A DNA stretch of 64,000 nucleotides, from NCBI RefSeq assembly GCF_900105455.1, contig NZ_FNSF01000001.1, positions 1,307,001-1,371,000 of the forward strand, read 5' to 3'. The translations under genes were made by a program, and so were the position numbers. The stretch is from Tenacibaculum sp. MAR_2009_124 (GTDB taxonomy: Bacteria; Bacteroidota; Bacteroidia; Flavobacteriales; Flavobacteriaceae). Below are positions 53,635 through 63,081 of this stretch, piece by piece (positions within the stretch are counted from its first letter, which is position 1; the number at the start of each line of letters is the position of its first letter). Below the pieces are notes generated by a model. That model made no database searches. It was not told the origin of the DNA and saw nothing but the letters and a program-made list of their open reading frames with translations.

Positions 53635-54810
53635 CTATAACAAATCCCGTAAAACTAATGATATTATTTTTTTCTGCCCTTTTTGGTTAATATATTCTAT
53701 TGTTACTCTGCTACCTTTCTTTGTTAGAAGTTCGTTGTATTTCGATAGAGTCCTGTTTTCATCATTTATTCTCAGAATTTTATCACCAATTCTTAGCCCT
53801 TTTTTGTAAGCAGGAGTACTTTTATCTACTCCAGCAACTAGAATATCTTTTCCGTCCTTTTTTAGCTTTATTCCTGTTAATGGAAATTTGAACTGTTCTG
53901 AATAAAGCTTATTTGGTTTTAAGTAAAGTTCTTTTTTATCATAATCTAAAACTATCGTAAATCTTTTTATGATTTTAGCCCCCATAATCCCCATAAATTC
54001 AGGCATGGCTGTAACACCACCTTTACTATTTGACAAAGAAATAGCTAGATCTTCAAAAGTATATTCTCCTATAGTAAGTGATTTTATTCTAATAATTTCA
54101 GAAACTGACGAACTACCCAGACCTTGAGATTCATTACGAATAATTTTATCCACTTTATTTCTAATACCGTTCTCGGTTACAAATGGAGTGTTTACCAATA
54201 AAGTTAACCCTGCTCCACTATCGAAAAGTATTGAGCCTGTATAACTTTCACCGTTTGTTAGTGTATAATTGATATTGAACTGAGGAATGGGAATGCCACG
54301 ATTAAAAGAAAATGGAATTTTAGTAAAACCATCTAAATCAACATTTCTTAATTTATTATAAAGTATCAATTTGTTGTTTTCATAATCTATTTTTGTAATG
54401 TATTTTGATAGTATAGAATAGCCCATAATCCCATCCAAATGTTTCCCAAATACATTATTTAAATTGGATAAATCTTTCAATACTAAATTCGTATTATCAA
54501 ATTTAACCCTGTTCGTTAAGTGTAACGTTTGATTAAGAGCAATATCATAGCTTTCAACACCCGAAGCTCCATCTATTTTTTGCTGGTAATTTCCTTTTAT
54601 TCCAATTTCATCTGCAATTTTCTTATCAATTAAATCAGCTGTAGCCCCAGTATCGAAAACAAAATCTAACTCTCGATCCAAATTATTGACTTTTACTTTA
54701 ATAAAAGTATGTCCGCCTGGTTCAATATCCATGGGGATTTCCACAACTTGACTAAGTAATTTTGTGGTACCTACAAAAACGAGAAGTAAAAGAAAACTGT
54801 ATTGTTTCAT
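53635..54810 (-). CDS. Exported retropepsin-like aspartyl protease with PDZ domain
   Basis: A 391-residue exported protein (signal MKQYSFLLLLVFVGTTKLLS). It has two retropepsin-like half-barrels: FVFDTGATADLID near residue 50 and ILFDSGAGLTLLV near 195, giving two catalytic DTG/DSG motifs in one chain. A C-terminal PDZ domain follows (AGVDKSTPAYKKGLRIGDKI, about 320-390). Clan AA proteases of this layout are common in Bacteroidota; substrates are unknown. Monocistronic. Confidence 0.88.
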   Translation of the reverse strand: MKQYSFLLLLVFVGTTKLLSQVVEIPMDIEPGGHTFIKVKVNNLDRELDFVFDTGATADLIDKKIADEIGIKGNYQQKIDGASGVESYDIALNQTLHLTNRVKFDNTNLVLKDLSNLNNVFGKHLDGIMGYSILSKYITKIDYENNKLILYNKLRNVDLDGFTKIPFSFNRGIPIPQFNINYTLTNGESYTGSILFDSGAGLTLLVNTPFVTENGIRNKVDKIIRNESQGLGSSSVSEIIRIKSLTIGEYTFEDLAISLSNSKGGVTAMPEFMGIMGAKIIKRFTIVLDYDKKELYLKPNKLYSEQFKFPLTGIKLKKDGKDILVAGVDKSTPAYKKGLRIGDKILRINDENRTLSKYNELLTKKGSRVTIEYINQKGQKKIISLVLRDLL

Positions 54811-54900
54811 GCTAACTTATTTATATTACAAATTAACAAAAGTAAAAAACACTAAAAAGTTACTCGATGCAAAAAAATGTTAATTAATGTTAATCCATTT

Positions 54901-55491
54901 TTACTTTCGGTATTTATCATGCAAACCGATTCCAGCTACAATTAAAGGAATAATTTTTTCAATTCTCTTTAGTTTTGTGTTCTCTCTTTTAGCTTCAGAA
55001 ATATAGTCCGTGAATTCCCTTTTTTTACTTAAAGTAAACGCTTCAAATTTTATTTTAACTTCAGCATTTTCTATAAATAATTTCTCCAATTCTTCTGGAA
55101 CTAGTAAAGGCTTAGTATTTCTTTGGGCTTTCATTACTTTTCCTTCTTCGGAATTTTTCATCGCTTCAAGGACGTACTCTTTAACCAAGTCAACATCAAT
55201 TTCGGTTATATTATTAAACCTCCATTGCCTCATGGCTTTTGTCTTTCCTTCCTGGGCATTTATTAAAACTTTATGATCATCTTTTAAAAAGACTCCTTGA
55301 TGAAACCAAATACCAATATAACCTTTAAAGGCTGACATCCCCATGATGTTTTTCTCTTTATGAATATATGCTGGAATTCCCCATTTCACATCCTCTTTCA
55401 AGCCTAATTCCAATAAAACAGAACGCAGGAGATTTAACTCCTGCGTCCAGTTCATATTTTTATTTATGTAATCGGTTATTCTTGCATCCAT
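54901..55491 (-). CDS. YdeI/OmpD-associated family protein with DUF1801 domain
   Basis: A 196-residue soluble protein. Residues about 1-115 fit DUF1801 (LRSVLLELGLKEDVKWGIPA, IGIWFHQGVFLKDD). The C-terminal part has the YdeI/OmdA motif VPEELEKLF and the helical KREFTDYISEAKRENTKLKR. Relatives have been linked to antimicrobial peptide resistance in Salmonella, but the biochemical role is unknown. It follows the VOC gene after 3 bases. Confidence 0.85.
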   Translation of the reverse strand: MDARITDYINKNMNWTQELNLLRSVLLELGLKEDVKWGIPAYIHKEKNIMGMSAFKGYIGIWFHQGVFLKDDHKVLINAQEGKTKAMRQWRFNNITEIDVDLVKEYVLEAMKNSEEGKVMKAQRNTKPLLVPEELEKLFIENAEVKIKFEAFTLSKKREFTDYISEAKRENTKLKRIEKIIPLIVAGIGLHDKYRK

Positions 55492-55494
55492 TAT

Positions 55495-55923
55495 TTATGC
55501 ATGAGAATTATCATTTAATGAAAGCATCCAGTTAACGCCAAATTTATCACACAACATTCCAAATTTACCTCCCCAAAAAGCAGGCTCTAATGGCATTAGT
55601 ACTTTTCCTTCTTCTGAAAGACCATTAAAAATGGCTATAGCCTCATCTTCATCATCAGTATTTATACTTACTGCAAAATTATTTCCATTATTAAATGGCT
55701 CTTTATCACTTACAAAATCGGAAGCTAAAATAGCTCTATCACCAATTTCAAGAGTTGAATGCATAATCAATTCATAAACAGACTCTGGTAAGTCCTTTCG
55801 AACTTCTTCTGGAGCATCTTTAAAAGGCATCATCATCGTAATATCTCCTCCTAAAACATCTGCATAATAGTTCATCGCTTCCTCGCAATTACCATTAAAA
55901 TGAAGATAGGTATTTAATTTCAT
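55495..55923 (-). CDS. VOC family protein (PhnB-like)
   Basis: A 142-residue vicinal-oxygen-chelate protein of the PhnB/3-demethylubiquinone-like group. It has the typical opening LNTYLHFNGNCEEAMNYYAD, then MHSTLEIGDRAILASD and the closing FWGGKFGMLCDKFGVNWMLS. Such proteins form dimers and may bind a metal or a small molecule. It lies 17 bases after recQ in the same direction; function unknown. Confidence 0.88.
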   Translation of the reverse strand: MKLNTYLHFNGNCEEAMNYYADVLGGDITMMMPFKDAPEEVRKDLPESVYELIMHSTLEIGDRAILASDFVSDKEPFNNGNNFAVSINTDDEDEAIAIFNGLSEEGKVLMPLEPAFWGGKFGMLCDKFGVNWMLSLNDNSHA

Positions 55924-55940
55924 AATAATAAAGTTACATG

Positions 55941-58138
55941 TTAATTTGCTATATCACTGGTAAATTTTATTCTCATTAATCGAAGTTCTTCATCATCATA
56001 GTCTCCGTCAAATTCATCCATTGCTTCTTGAATTTTATCGGTTTCAGCCTCCATGAAGTAATCATATATTTCTTCCTGCTGATCCTCATCAAACAAATCA
56101 TCTATAGCATAGTCTATGTTTAATTTCGTTCCAGAAAACACAATTGCTTCCATTTCTTTTATCAGCTCTGACATTTGAAGCCCTTTTGAACTTGCTATAT
56201 CTTCTAAGGGAAGTTTTCTATCAGTATTCTGAATAATATATAATTTCAATCCAGAATTAACTCCAGTACTCTTCACAATTAGGTCGTCAGGACGAACAAT
56301 TTCATTTTCATCTACATAAGCTAAAATTAACTTTATAAAGTCATTCCCATATTTTTTAGCTTTCCCCTCACCTACTCCATGAACTTTTGATAACTCTTCC
56401 AGTGATATTGGATATTTTAAAGCCATATCATCAATAGAAGGATCTTGAAAAACAGCAAAAGGAGGTACTCCCAACTTTTTACCTACTTTTTTTCTTAGAT
56501 CTTTTAACATTGCTACCAATTTGGCATCAACACCGCCTCTAGAAGATTTTGTATTCGTTATAATCGTACCATCATCATCGGTTGCATATACATGATTTTC
56601 TGTCATTAAGAAAGAAGAAGGATTCTTTATAAACTCTTTTCCTTCTTTCGTTATTTTCAATACACCGTATTGTTCAATTTCCTTTCTAATAAAATCAGTT
56701 ACTAATACTTGGCGTATTAAGGCATTCCAATAATGTACATCCTTATCTTTCCCTATTCCAAAGAAAGGCTGAGAAGGTGTTTTGTGCGATTTTAATAAAG
56801 CGTTTTCGTTACCAATTATAGTATTTACTACTTCTTTTGGTTTATACATTTCATTAGTATCAACGATCACAGATAATAGTTTGACAACTTCATCTTGCGC
56901 TTCCGATCTTTTCTTTGGGTTACGCATATTATCATCCATATCCGCTCCTTCCCCTTTTACTTCATCAAATTCTTCTCCAAAATAATGAAGTAAATACTTT
57001 CTTCTATTCATGGACGTTTCCGCATAACCAACAACTTCTTGCAGTAATGCATGTCCCACTTCCTGTTCGGCAACGGGCTTATTCGCCATGAATTTCTCTA
57101 ATTTTTCAATATCTTTATATGAGTAGAAAGTTAAACAGTAACCTTCTCCTCCATCTCTTCCAGCTCTTCCTGTTTCTTGATAATAACTTTCTAAACTTTT
57201 TGGAATATCATGATGTATAACAAATCGAACATCGGGTTTATCTATTCCCATACCAAAAGCAATGGTAGCTACTACAACATCACAATCTTCCATTAAGAAC
57301 ATGTCTTGATGTTTTGCTCTTGTTTTTGCATCTAAACCTGCATGATATGGAACCGCATTAACACCATTTACCTGAAGTACTTGGGCTATTTCTTCCACCT
57401 TTTTTCTACTCAAACAGTAGATAATTCCAGATTTGTTGGTGTGCTGTTTTATAAATTTTATAATATCTTTTTCAATATCTTTCGTCTTTGGCCTCACTTC
57501 ATAAAATAAGTTAGGTCTATTAAACGAAGCTTTAAAGACACTCGCATCAGACATTCCTAAGGTTTTCAGAATATCTTCCTGAACCTTTTCAGTTGCTGTT
57601 GCTGTTAATCCGATAATGGGAACATTATCTATTTGTTTTATAATACTTCTTAAATTTCTATACTCAGGTCTGAAATCATGCCCCCATTCCGAAATACAAT
57701 GCGCTTCGTCAATGGCTACAAAAGAGATTTTTTGAGCTCTTAAAAACTCTACATATTCCTCTTTAATTAATGATTCAGGTGCTACATATAGCAATTTTGT
57801 GATACCGTTTTCAATGTCCGTTTTTACTTGATTTACTTCCGTTTTATTTAACGAAGAGTTTAGCACATGCGCAATACCATGATTCTCAGATATACCTCTT
57901 ATGGCATCTACCTGATTCTTCATCAAAGCTATCAAAGGAGAAATCACAATAGCGGTTCCCTCTTTCATAAGCGCTGGCAATTGATAACAAAGTGATTTTC
58001 CGCCCCCGTTGGCATTATCACAAAAGTATTTTTGTTATTTAAGATGTTATTCACAACACCTTCTTGTAAACCTTTGAATTTACTGAATCCAAAAATTTTC
58101 TTTAACGATTTATACAAATCCGACTGCTCTATATCCAT
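55941..58138 (-). pseudogene. recQ: RecQ DNA helicase with one-base deletion in Walker A
   Basis: A 3'-5' DNA helicase for recombination and repair. From 57980 the frame is intact: DEAHCISEWGHDFRPEY box, SF2 motifs with QETGRAGRDGG, zinc/RQC region and an HRDC domain near 500-575. The true start is upstream: ATG 58138 gives MDIEQSDLYKSLKKIFGFSK and continues to VIMPTG. There the frame breaks in a C5 run (58003-58007); one extra C would give MPTGGGKSLCYQLPALM and a 732-residue protein of normal length. Without it the product stops early or starts at 57980 without a P-loop, and so could not use ATP. Homopolymer sequencing error is the main alternative. Confidence 0.85.
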
Positions 58139-58276
58139 CTTTTTTAGAACAAAATTAAAAACTAAAACTAATTTATAAAAAAATCCCGATAAAAAGGGAT
58201 AATCTTTATTTTATGAGAAATGATAGCTAAAATATTTCTATTTTTACAACTTCATTCGACATTTAAATTTTACACC

Positions 58277-59248
58277 TTGAAAAATTATAATGATATCCTT
58301 TCATCCGCTAAAGAGACTATCCTTTTGCAAAGTAATGCTGTTGCTAATTTAGTAAATTTATTAGACAAATCATTTGCTGAAGCGGTTAACTTTATTCTAA
58401 ATTCCAATGGTAGAGTTATCGTTACTGGAATTGGTAAAAGTGCAAACATCGGAACAAAGATCGTAGCCACCTTAAACTCAACGGGAACGCCTGCCGTTTT
58501 TATGCATGCAGCCGATGCAATTCATGGAGATTTAGGGAACGTTCAAAAAAATGATACTGTTATATGTATTTCTAAAAGTGGAAACACTCCTGAAATAAAA
58601 GTGTTGGTTCCTTTGATAAAAAATTCAAGCAATAAAATTATTGCTATCACTGGAAATCCAGATTCTTTTTTAGGTAAAAATGCAGACTTTCTTTTAAATT
58701 CTTATGTCGAAAAAGAGGCTTGCCCTAATAACTTAGCACCTACTACAAGTACTACGACACAATTGGTTATGGGAGATGCTTTAGCTGTATGCTTATTGCA
58801 ATTAAGAGGTTTTTCTAGCAGTGATTTTGCTAAATATCATCCTGGTGGAGCTTTAGGGAAGCGTTTATATTTACGTGTTTCAGATTTAATAGAAAACAAT
58901 GAAATTCCGAAGGTTTCTTCTTCAGATACCATTACCAAAGTAATTATTGAAATTTCTGAGAAGAGATTGGGTGTCACGGCTGTTGTAGATGATAAAAATA
59001 AAGTGATTGGTATTATTACCGATGGCGATATTAGACGTATGCTAAGTAAAACAACCAAAATAGACGAACTTACAGCTAATGATATTATGAGTAAAAACCC
59101 TAAATCTATTCATGTAGATGCCATGGCTGTTGATGCTTTGGATACCTTAGAAAATAATAGTATTACTCAAATATTGGTTACTGATAATACTGATGAATAT
59201 GTAGGTGTTGTTCATTTACACGATTTAATTAAAGAAGGAATATTTTAA
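58277..59248 (+). CDS. kdsD: Arabinose-5-phosphate isomerase KdsD/KpsF
   Basis: About 323 residues. It converts ribulose 5-phosphate to arabinose 5-phosphate for KDO, the inner-core LPS sugar. The N-terminal SIS domain has VIVTGIGKSANIGTKIVATL, MHAADAIHGDLG and CISKSGNTPEI; HPGGALGKRL leads into two CBS domains (about 205-323). Alignment with the family favours the TTG start at 58277; an ATG at 58220 would add 19 hydrophobic residues not usual here. It is divergent from recQ and followed 2 bases later by tatC. Confidence 0.92.
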   Translation: MKNYNDILSSAKETILLQSNAVANLVNLLDKSFAEAVNFILNSNGRVIVTGIGKSANIGTKIVATLNSTGTPAVFMHAADAIHGDLGNVQKNDTVICISKSGNTPEIKVLVPLIKNSSNKIIAITGNPDSFLGKNADFLLNSYVEKEACPNNLAPTTSTTTQLVMGDALAVCLLQLRGFSSSDFAKYHPGGALGKRLYLRVSDLIENNEIPKVSSSDTITKVIIEISEKRLGVTAVVDDKNKVIGIITDGDIRRMLSKTTKIDELTANDIMSKNPKSIHVDAMAVDALDTLENNSITQILVTDNTDEYVGVVHLHDLIKEGIF

Positions 59249-59250
59249 AT

Positions 59251-60072
59251 ATGGCGACAAAAGAAATGTCCTTTTTAGATCATCTTGAAGAATTAAGATG
59301 GCATTTGGTTAGAAGTTTTGCTGCTATTTTTATTATAGCCATTGCAATTTTTGCGAATATCAATTTTGTGTTCGACAAAATTTTATTGGCTCATTTACAG
59401 CCTGATTTCTCAACCTATCAGTTTTTTTGCAAAGCTTTTAGTGCTATTAGTATTGATAGTAGCTTTTGTAATATCACTTTTAAACAAACGCTTCAAGCGC
59501 TTAATCCAACGCAACAATTAATGACCGCTATTTGGTCGTCATTAGTTTTGGGCTTTGTTATTTCTTTCCCTTATATGTTATGGGAATTTTGGCGTTTTGT
59601 GGCTCCTGGATTACATACTACTGAACGTAAAAAATCAAGAGGTTTTATTTTTACGGCATCGTTATTATTTTTCTTAGGTGTTTTGTTTAGTTATTATGTT
59701 ATTCTTCCAATGTCTGTGTATTTCTTTTATAATTTTGAAATCTCAACGGCAGTTGAAAACAACTTTAAACTCGACGCTTATATTAGTTTAATAACAAATA
59801 CCATTTTAGGTGTCGCTGTTTTTTTTGAGCTACCAGTTGTTATCTTTTTCTTAGCACGAATAGGACTCGTAACACCACAATTTTTACGAAAATATCGCAA
59901 GCATGCCTTGGTTGTTGTCTTAATATTATCAGCTATTATTACTCCACCAGATGTGGCCAGTCAAATTATTGTTTCAGTACCTATTATGATTTTATATGAA
60001 CTAAGCATTTATGTAGCGAGTTTTGTCTTAAAAAAACAGCTGAAAAATGCCCCAAAAAGTCCAAGAGTTTAA
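59251..60072 (+). CDS. tatC: Sec-independent protein translocase TatC
   Basis: A 273-residue inner-membrane receptor for twin-arginine signal peptides. It opens with SFLDHLEELRWHLVRS (the conserved Glu and Arg motif), has six hydrophobic segments, and contains FVAPGLHTTERKKSR and FFLARIGLVTPQFLRKYRKH, ending with ITPPDVASQI, all typical of TatC. tatA is not in the window. It follows kdsD closely. Confidence 0.95.
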   Translation: MATKEMSFLDHLEELRWHLVRSFAAIFIIAIAIFANINFVFDKILLAHLQPDFSTYQFFCKAFSAISIDSSFCNITFKQTLQALNPTQQLMTAIWSSLVLGFVISFPYMLWEFWRFVAPGLHTTERKKSRGFIFTASLLFFLGVLFSYYVILPMSVYFFYNFEISTAVENNFKLDAYISLITNTILGVAVFFELPVVIFFLARIGLVTPQFLRKYRKHALVVVLILSAIITPPDVASQIIVSVPIMILYELSIYVASFVLKKQLKNAPKSPRV

Positions 60073-60276
60073 TGGATTTCGTTCAAAAACAATCTGACTA
60101 GATCAAAACTGAACTCTAACGATTGTAATATTGTTATTACCAATTAACAAGAACTTTCGAGTTTTAGTTATCTTTAAAAAGAAGTAATTACCAATGTTTA
60201 AGAGTATTTTAAGAGGTCGTTATCACATGAATACGTAATTTTAAATACTTAAAAAAACAAGACAGATTTTAACTAT

Positions 60277-61011
60277 ATGAAATTAAGAGCCAACGACATA
60301 CAAAAATTTTACGGAAAGAGAAAAGTAGTAAAAGGTATTTCTTTAGAAGTAGAGCAAGGTGAAATTATTGGGCTTTTAGGACCTAATGGTGCTGGAAAAA
60401 CGACTTCTTTTTATATGATTGTAGGAATGGTTAAACCTAATGGTGGTTCAATTTTCTTAGATGATGAACAAATTACCGAAGATGCTATGTATAAACGTTC
60501 TCAAAAAGGAATTGGTTATTTGGCACAGGAGGCTTCGGTTTTCAGAAAATTATCGGTAGAAGATAATATCATGTCTGTTTTAGAGTTTACAAACAGAACA
60601 AAAAACGAACGAAAACAGCGTTTAGAAGAGCTTATTGAAGAATTTAGTTTGGGACATGTTCGAAAAAATCGTGGAGACCTATTATCGGGTGGTGAGCGCA
60701 GACGTACAGAAATTGCTCGTTGTTTAGCTTCAGATCCTAAATTTATTTTGTTAGACGAACCTTTTGCGGGAGTTGATCCAATTGCTGTGGAAGATATTCA
60801 AGGAATTGTAGCTCAATTAAAAAATAAGAACATCGGAATTCTTATTACCGATCACGATGTGCAAGCTACCTTGGCTATTACGGATAGAACCTATTTGATG
60901 TATAACGGCGGAATCTTAAAAGAAGGTACTCCAGAAGAACTGGCCGAAGATGAAACTGTACGACGTGTATATTTAGGAAAAGACTTCGAGCTTAAAAAGA
61001 AGAAGTTCTAA
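60277..61011 (+). CDS. lptB: LPS export ABC transporter ATP-binding protein LptB
   Basis: A 244-residue ATPase that powers extraction of LPS by LptFG. Walker [20 protein letters not shown], signature [17 protein letters not shown], Walker [20 protein letters not shown] and H-loop ITDHDVQAT, plus C-terminal RVYLGKDFE, are all canonical for LptB. It lies 204 bases after tatC, and its function joins the LPS theme of kdsD and the lpx genes. Confidence 0.96.
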   Translation: MKLRANDIQKFYGKRKVVKGISLEVEQGEIIGLLGPNGAGKTTSFYMIVGMVKPNGGSIFLDDEQITEDAMYKRSQKGIGYLAQEASVFRKLSVEDNIMSVLEFTNRTKNERKQRLEELIEEFSLGHVRKNRGDLLSGGERRRTEIARCLASDPKFILLDEPFAGVDPIAVEDIQGIVAQLKNKNIGILITDHDVQATLAITDRTYLMYNGGILKEGTPEELAEDETVRRVYLGKDFELKKKKF

Positions 61012-61029
61012 CTACTAGTCCGAAGTCTA

Positions 61030-61113
61030 AAGTTGAAAGTATGAAGTCTAAAGGCGATAGTCTGAAGTTGAAAGGCGATAGTCTGAAGTTGAAAGGCAAA
61101 AGTCTAATGCTGA
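61030..61113. repeat. 21-bp tandem repeat after lptB
   Basis: About four units of 21 bp; the two best (61051-61071 and 61072-61092) are identical and contain GATAGTCTGAAGTTGA. The flanking units differ at several positions. Such AGTCTGAAGT-type repeats look like degenerate intergenic repeats; no coding frame is supported. Confidence 0.75.
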
Positions 61114-61165
61114 AAGTTGTTGATTTCCCGAAGTCGATAATCTAAAGTTTTTAGTATGTATTCAC

Positions 61166-61466
61166 TTCAGTGATGCCACTGATCAAAATTCACAACCTTC
61201 ATTCTCTTCAGCGATGTCGCTAATCAAAATTCAGAGCTTACATTCCCTTCAGCGATGTCGCTAATCAAAATTCACAGCTTACATTCCCTTCAGCGGTGTC
61301 GCTAATCAAAATTCAGAGCTTACACTCCCTTCAGCGATGTCGCTAATCAAAATTCACAGCTTACACTCTCTTCAGCGATGTCGCTGATCAAAATTCACGG
61401 CTTACATTCCCTTCAGCGGTGTCGCTAATCAAAATTCATAGCTTACATTCTCTTCAGCGATGTCGT
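61166..61466. repeat. 41-bp tandem repeat array, about 7.3 units
   Basis: Units start exactly every 41 bp at 61166, 61207, 61248, 61289, 61330, 61371, 61412 and 61453 (last truncated). Each has the core TTCAGCGATGTCGCTAATC with a small inverted repeat (AGCGA, TG, TCGCT) and then an AT-rich half with CTTACATTC. Units vary at a few positions (A/G in the core, CACAG/CAGAG). The period is not a multiple of three and there are no unique spacers, so it is neither coding nor CRISPR. Confidence 0.92.
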
Positions 61467-61611
61467 GGAAACTTTTACGGTTCCCTTACATCTCCTCTAT
61501 TCAATTTATTGTTTTTTCTCTTTAAACATAGATAATTGATCCCTGATAATTGATAATTGAATTCCTGTACGTCTCTGATATAAGTTGACCACTTTAAAAA
61601 AGAGATTATCA

Positions 61612-62004
61612 ATGAAAGCAAATTTAAGACGGATTCAAAAGCAACGGACTTACAGTGATGAATTTAAGAAACAACTTGTTTCGGAATTTGAATCGGGTAA
61701 GTATAGTGTACTAGAATTGGATCAACTTTATGGGGTTAGTTATCAATCGATTTACAATTGGATTTATAAATTTTCTATCTTTAACAAAAAAGGATATCGT
61801 ATAGTGGAACATCAATTAAGCGGTCAAAAGAAAGTAAAAGAGTTAGAAGCTAAAATTAAGAATTTAGAAGCCTCGCTAGGTCGTAAACAGATTATGATTG
61901 ATTATTTAGAGGCAATGATGGAAGTCGCTAAGGAAGAACTCGATATCGATATCAAAAAAAACTACGCCACCCCACCATCCAAAGGTTTGTCAAAAAAGAA
62001 GTAG
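61612..62004 (+). CDS. IS3-family transposase OrfA
   Basis: A 130-residue DNA-binding subunit. The N-terminal helix-turn-helix (YSDEFKKQLVSEFESGKYSV, GVSYQSIYNWIYKF) is followed by a leucine-rich coiled coil (KVKELEAKIKNLEASLGRKQ). I start at the ATG at 61612; the frame opens at a TTG 27 bases earlier within the terminal repeat. Its end contains the A6G slip site leading into orfB. Confidence 0.92.
   Translation: MKANLRRIQKQRTYSDEFKKQLVSEFESGKYSVLELDQLYGVSYQSIYNWIYKFSIFNKKGYRIVEHQLSGQKKVKELEAKIKNLEASLGRKQIMIDYLEAMMEVAKEELDIDIKKNYATPPSKGLSKKK
61992..61998 (+). promoter_or_regulatory. Programmed -1 frameshift site between orfA and orfB
   Basis: The heptamer AAAAAAG is exactly in the X XXY YYZ phase of orfA (codons AAA at 61993 and AAG at 61996). 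After a -1 slip the frame stays open through GAA GTA GGG into the orfB ATG at 62007, giving an OrfAB fusion transposase. This matches the known control of IS3 elements. Confidence 0.8.
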
Positions 62005-62006
62005 GG

Positions 62007-62855
62007 ATGACTTATAGTTTAAATAAATTATATAAAACTATAGGCATTAGTAAACAATCTGTTTATCAATATCAAAAGCGTCAAGAAGTTTTTGAGGATA
62101 AGCTTTTACAGTTGATCACTGAAGCAGATGTGTTGCGTAAAGAACATCCGGGTTGTGGGGTTGAGAAGATGTATTATAGTTTAGCTCCTGATTTTATAGG
62201 TAGAGATCGCTTTATTGAAATAATGATGAAGCTGGGATATCGTTTAAAGCGAAAGAAAAATTATAAGCGCACTACCATTGCCAGTAAAATATATTATCCA
62301 AATTTGATTAAAGGGATAACGGTAAGTGCTCCCAATATAATCTGGCAAAGCGATATTACTTATATCTTAGTAGATGGTAAGTTTTATTATGCAGTCTTCA
62401 TTATTGACGTCTATAGTAAAGAAATAGTAGGCTATAGTATTGCAGACCATATCAGAGCTACTGCAAATGTAAAGGCTTTAAGGATGGCCTTAAAAATTCA
62501 TGGGCCACCAAGATTTCATCATTCTGATAGGGGTAGCCAATATATTTACAAAGAATATATCCAGATTCTAAAGGCTAACAATATACAGATTAGTATGGCT
62601 ACAAGCGCACAAGATAATGCCTATGCAGAACGTATAAATAGAACTATTAAAGAAGAATACTTGGATCATTGGAAACCTAAAAACTTTTTTCAGTTAAAGC
62701 AAATGACGAAAAAAGCTATTAAGAATTACAATGAAAAAAGGATCCATAACAGCATAGATAGAAAAAGACCATCTATGTTTAGAGCAAATTTTTCTTTGTT
62801 GACTAGTCAACAAAGAAAATCAATTACTATTTTTAACAATGAAGTATTAACCTAA
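62007..62855 (+). CDS. IS3-family transposase OrfB (DDE integrase core)
   Basis: A 282-residue catalytic subunit. After an HTH_21-like region (HPGCGVEKMYYSLAPD), the rve integrase core has the DDE residues in WQSDITYI, HHSDRGSQY and NAYAERINRTIKEEYL. The C-terminus has YNEKRIHNSIDRKRPSMF. The length is full. It is in the -1 frame relative to orfA and is probably made mainly as an OrfAB fusion. Confidence 0.95.
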   Translation: MTYSLNKLYKTIGISKQSVYQYQKRQEVFEDKLLQLITEADVLRKEHPGCGVEKMYYSLAPDFIGRDRFIEIMMKLGYRLKRKKNYKRTTIASKIYYPNLIKGITVSAPNIIWQSDITYILVDGKFYYAVFIIDVYSKEIVGYSIADHIRATANVKALRMALKIHGPPRFHHSDRGSQYIYKEYIQILKANNIQISMATSAQDNAYAERINRTIKEEYLDHWKPKNFFQLKQMTKKAIKNYNEKRIHNSIDRKRPSMFRANFSLLTSQQRKSITIFNNEVLT

Positions 62856-62986
62856 AAAACGGTCAACTATGTTTAGGGAAGTACATCCTCCAAATGTCAG
62901 TTCTAGTATTTTTTACAGAGTGCTAACGACGTAAAAAATGTATAGAGAACTACATTCAATGCTAGCAATAACCAAACACAAAACAT

Positions 62987-63021
62987 TGATAACTGATAAC
63001 TGATAACTGATAACTGATAAT
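62987..63021. repeat. 7-bp microsatellite (TGATAAC)5
   Basis: Five direct units of TGATAAC (last ends T). Related TGATAAT units occur just left of the IS (61544-61557), so the element may have inserted into or next to a simple repeat tract. Confidence 0.85.
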
Positions 63022-63081
63022 TAGTCATTAAGAAACTTATCATTTAAAATTCAATACTTAAAATTAAAATAAAGAGGTTAC

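Larger units (their letters stand above)
61566..62885 (+). mobile_element. Complete IS3-family insertion sequence
   Basis: A 1320-bp element with imperfect terminal inverted repeats of about 25 bp (18 of 25 matching), both starting TGTAC and sharing AGTTGACC, with TG...CA ends. It is flanked by a 3-bp direct repeat TCC (61563-61565 and 62886-62888), as expected for IS3-family target duplication. It contains orfA and orfB with the DDE transposase and an intact frameshift signal, so it may be active. It is inserted beside tandem repeats. Confidence 0.92.

Noticed and set aside
58172..58203. Terminator between recQ and kdsD
   Set aside because: A short ATCCC/GGGAT hairpin is present, but the two genes diverge from this region, so a terminator would have no transcript to end.
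61166..61466. Possible CRISPR array
   Set aside because: The period is constant at 41 bp but the whole unit repeats; there are no unique spacers and no cas genes in the window.
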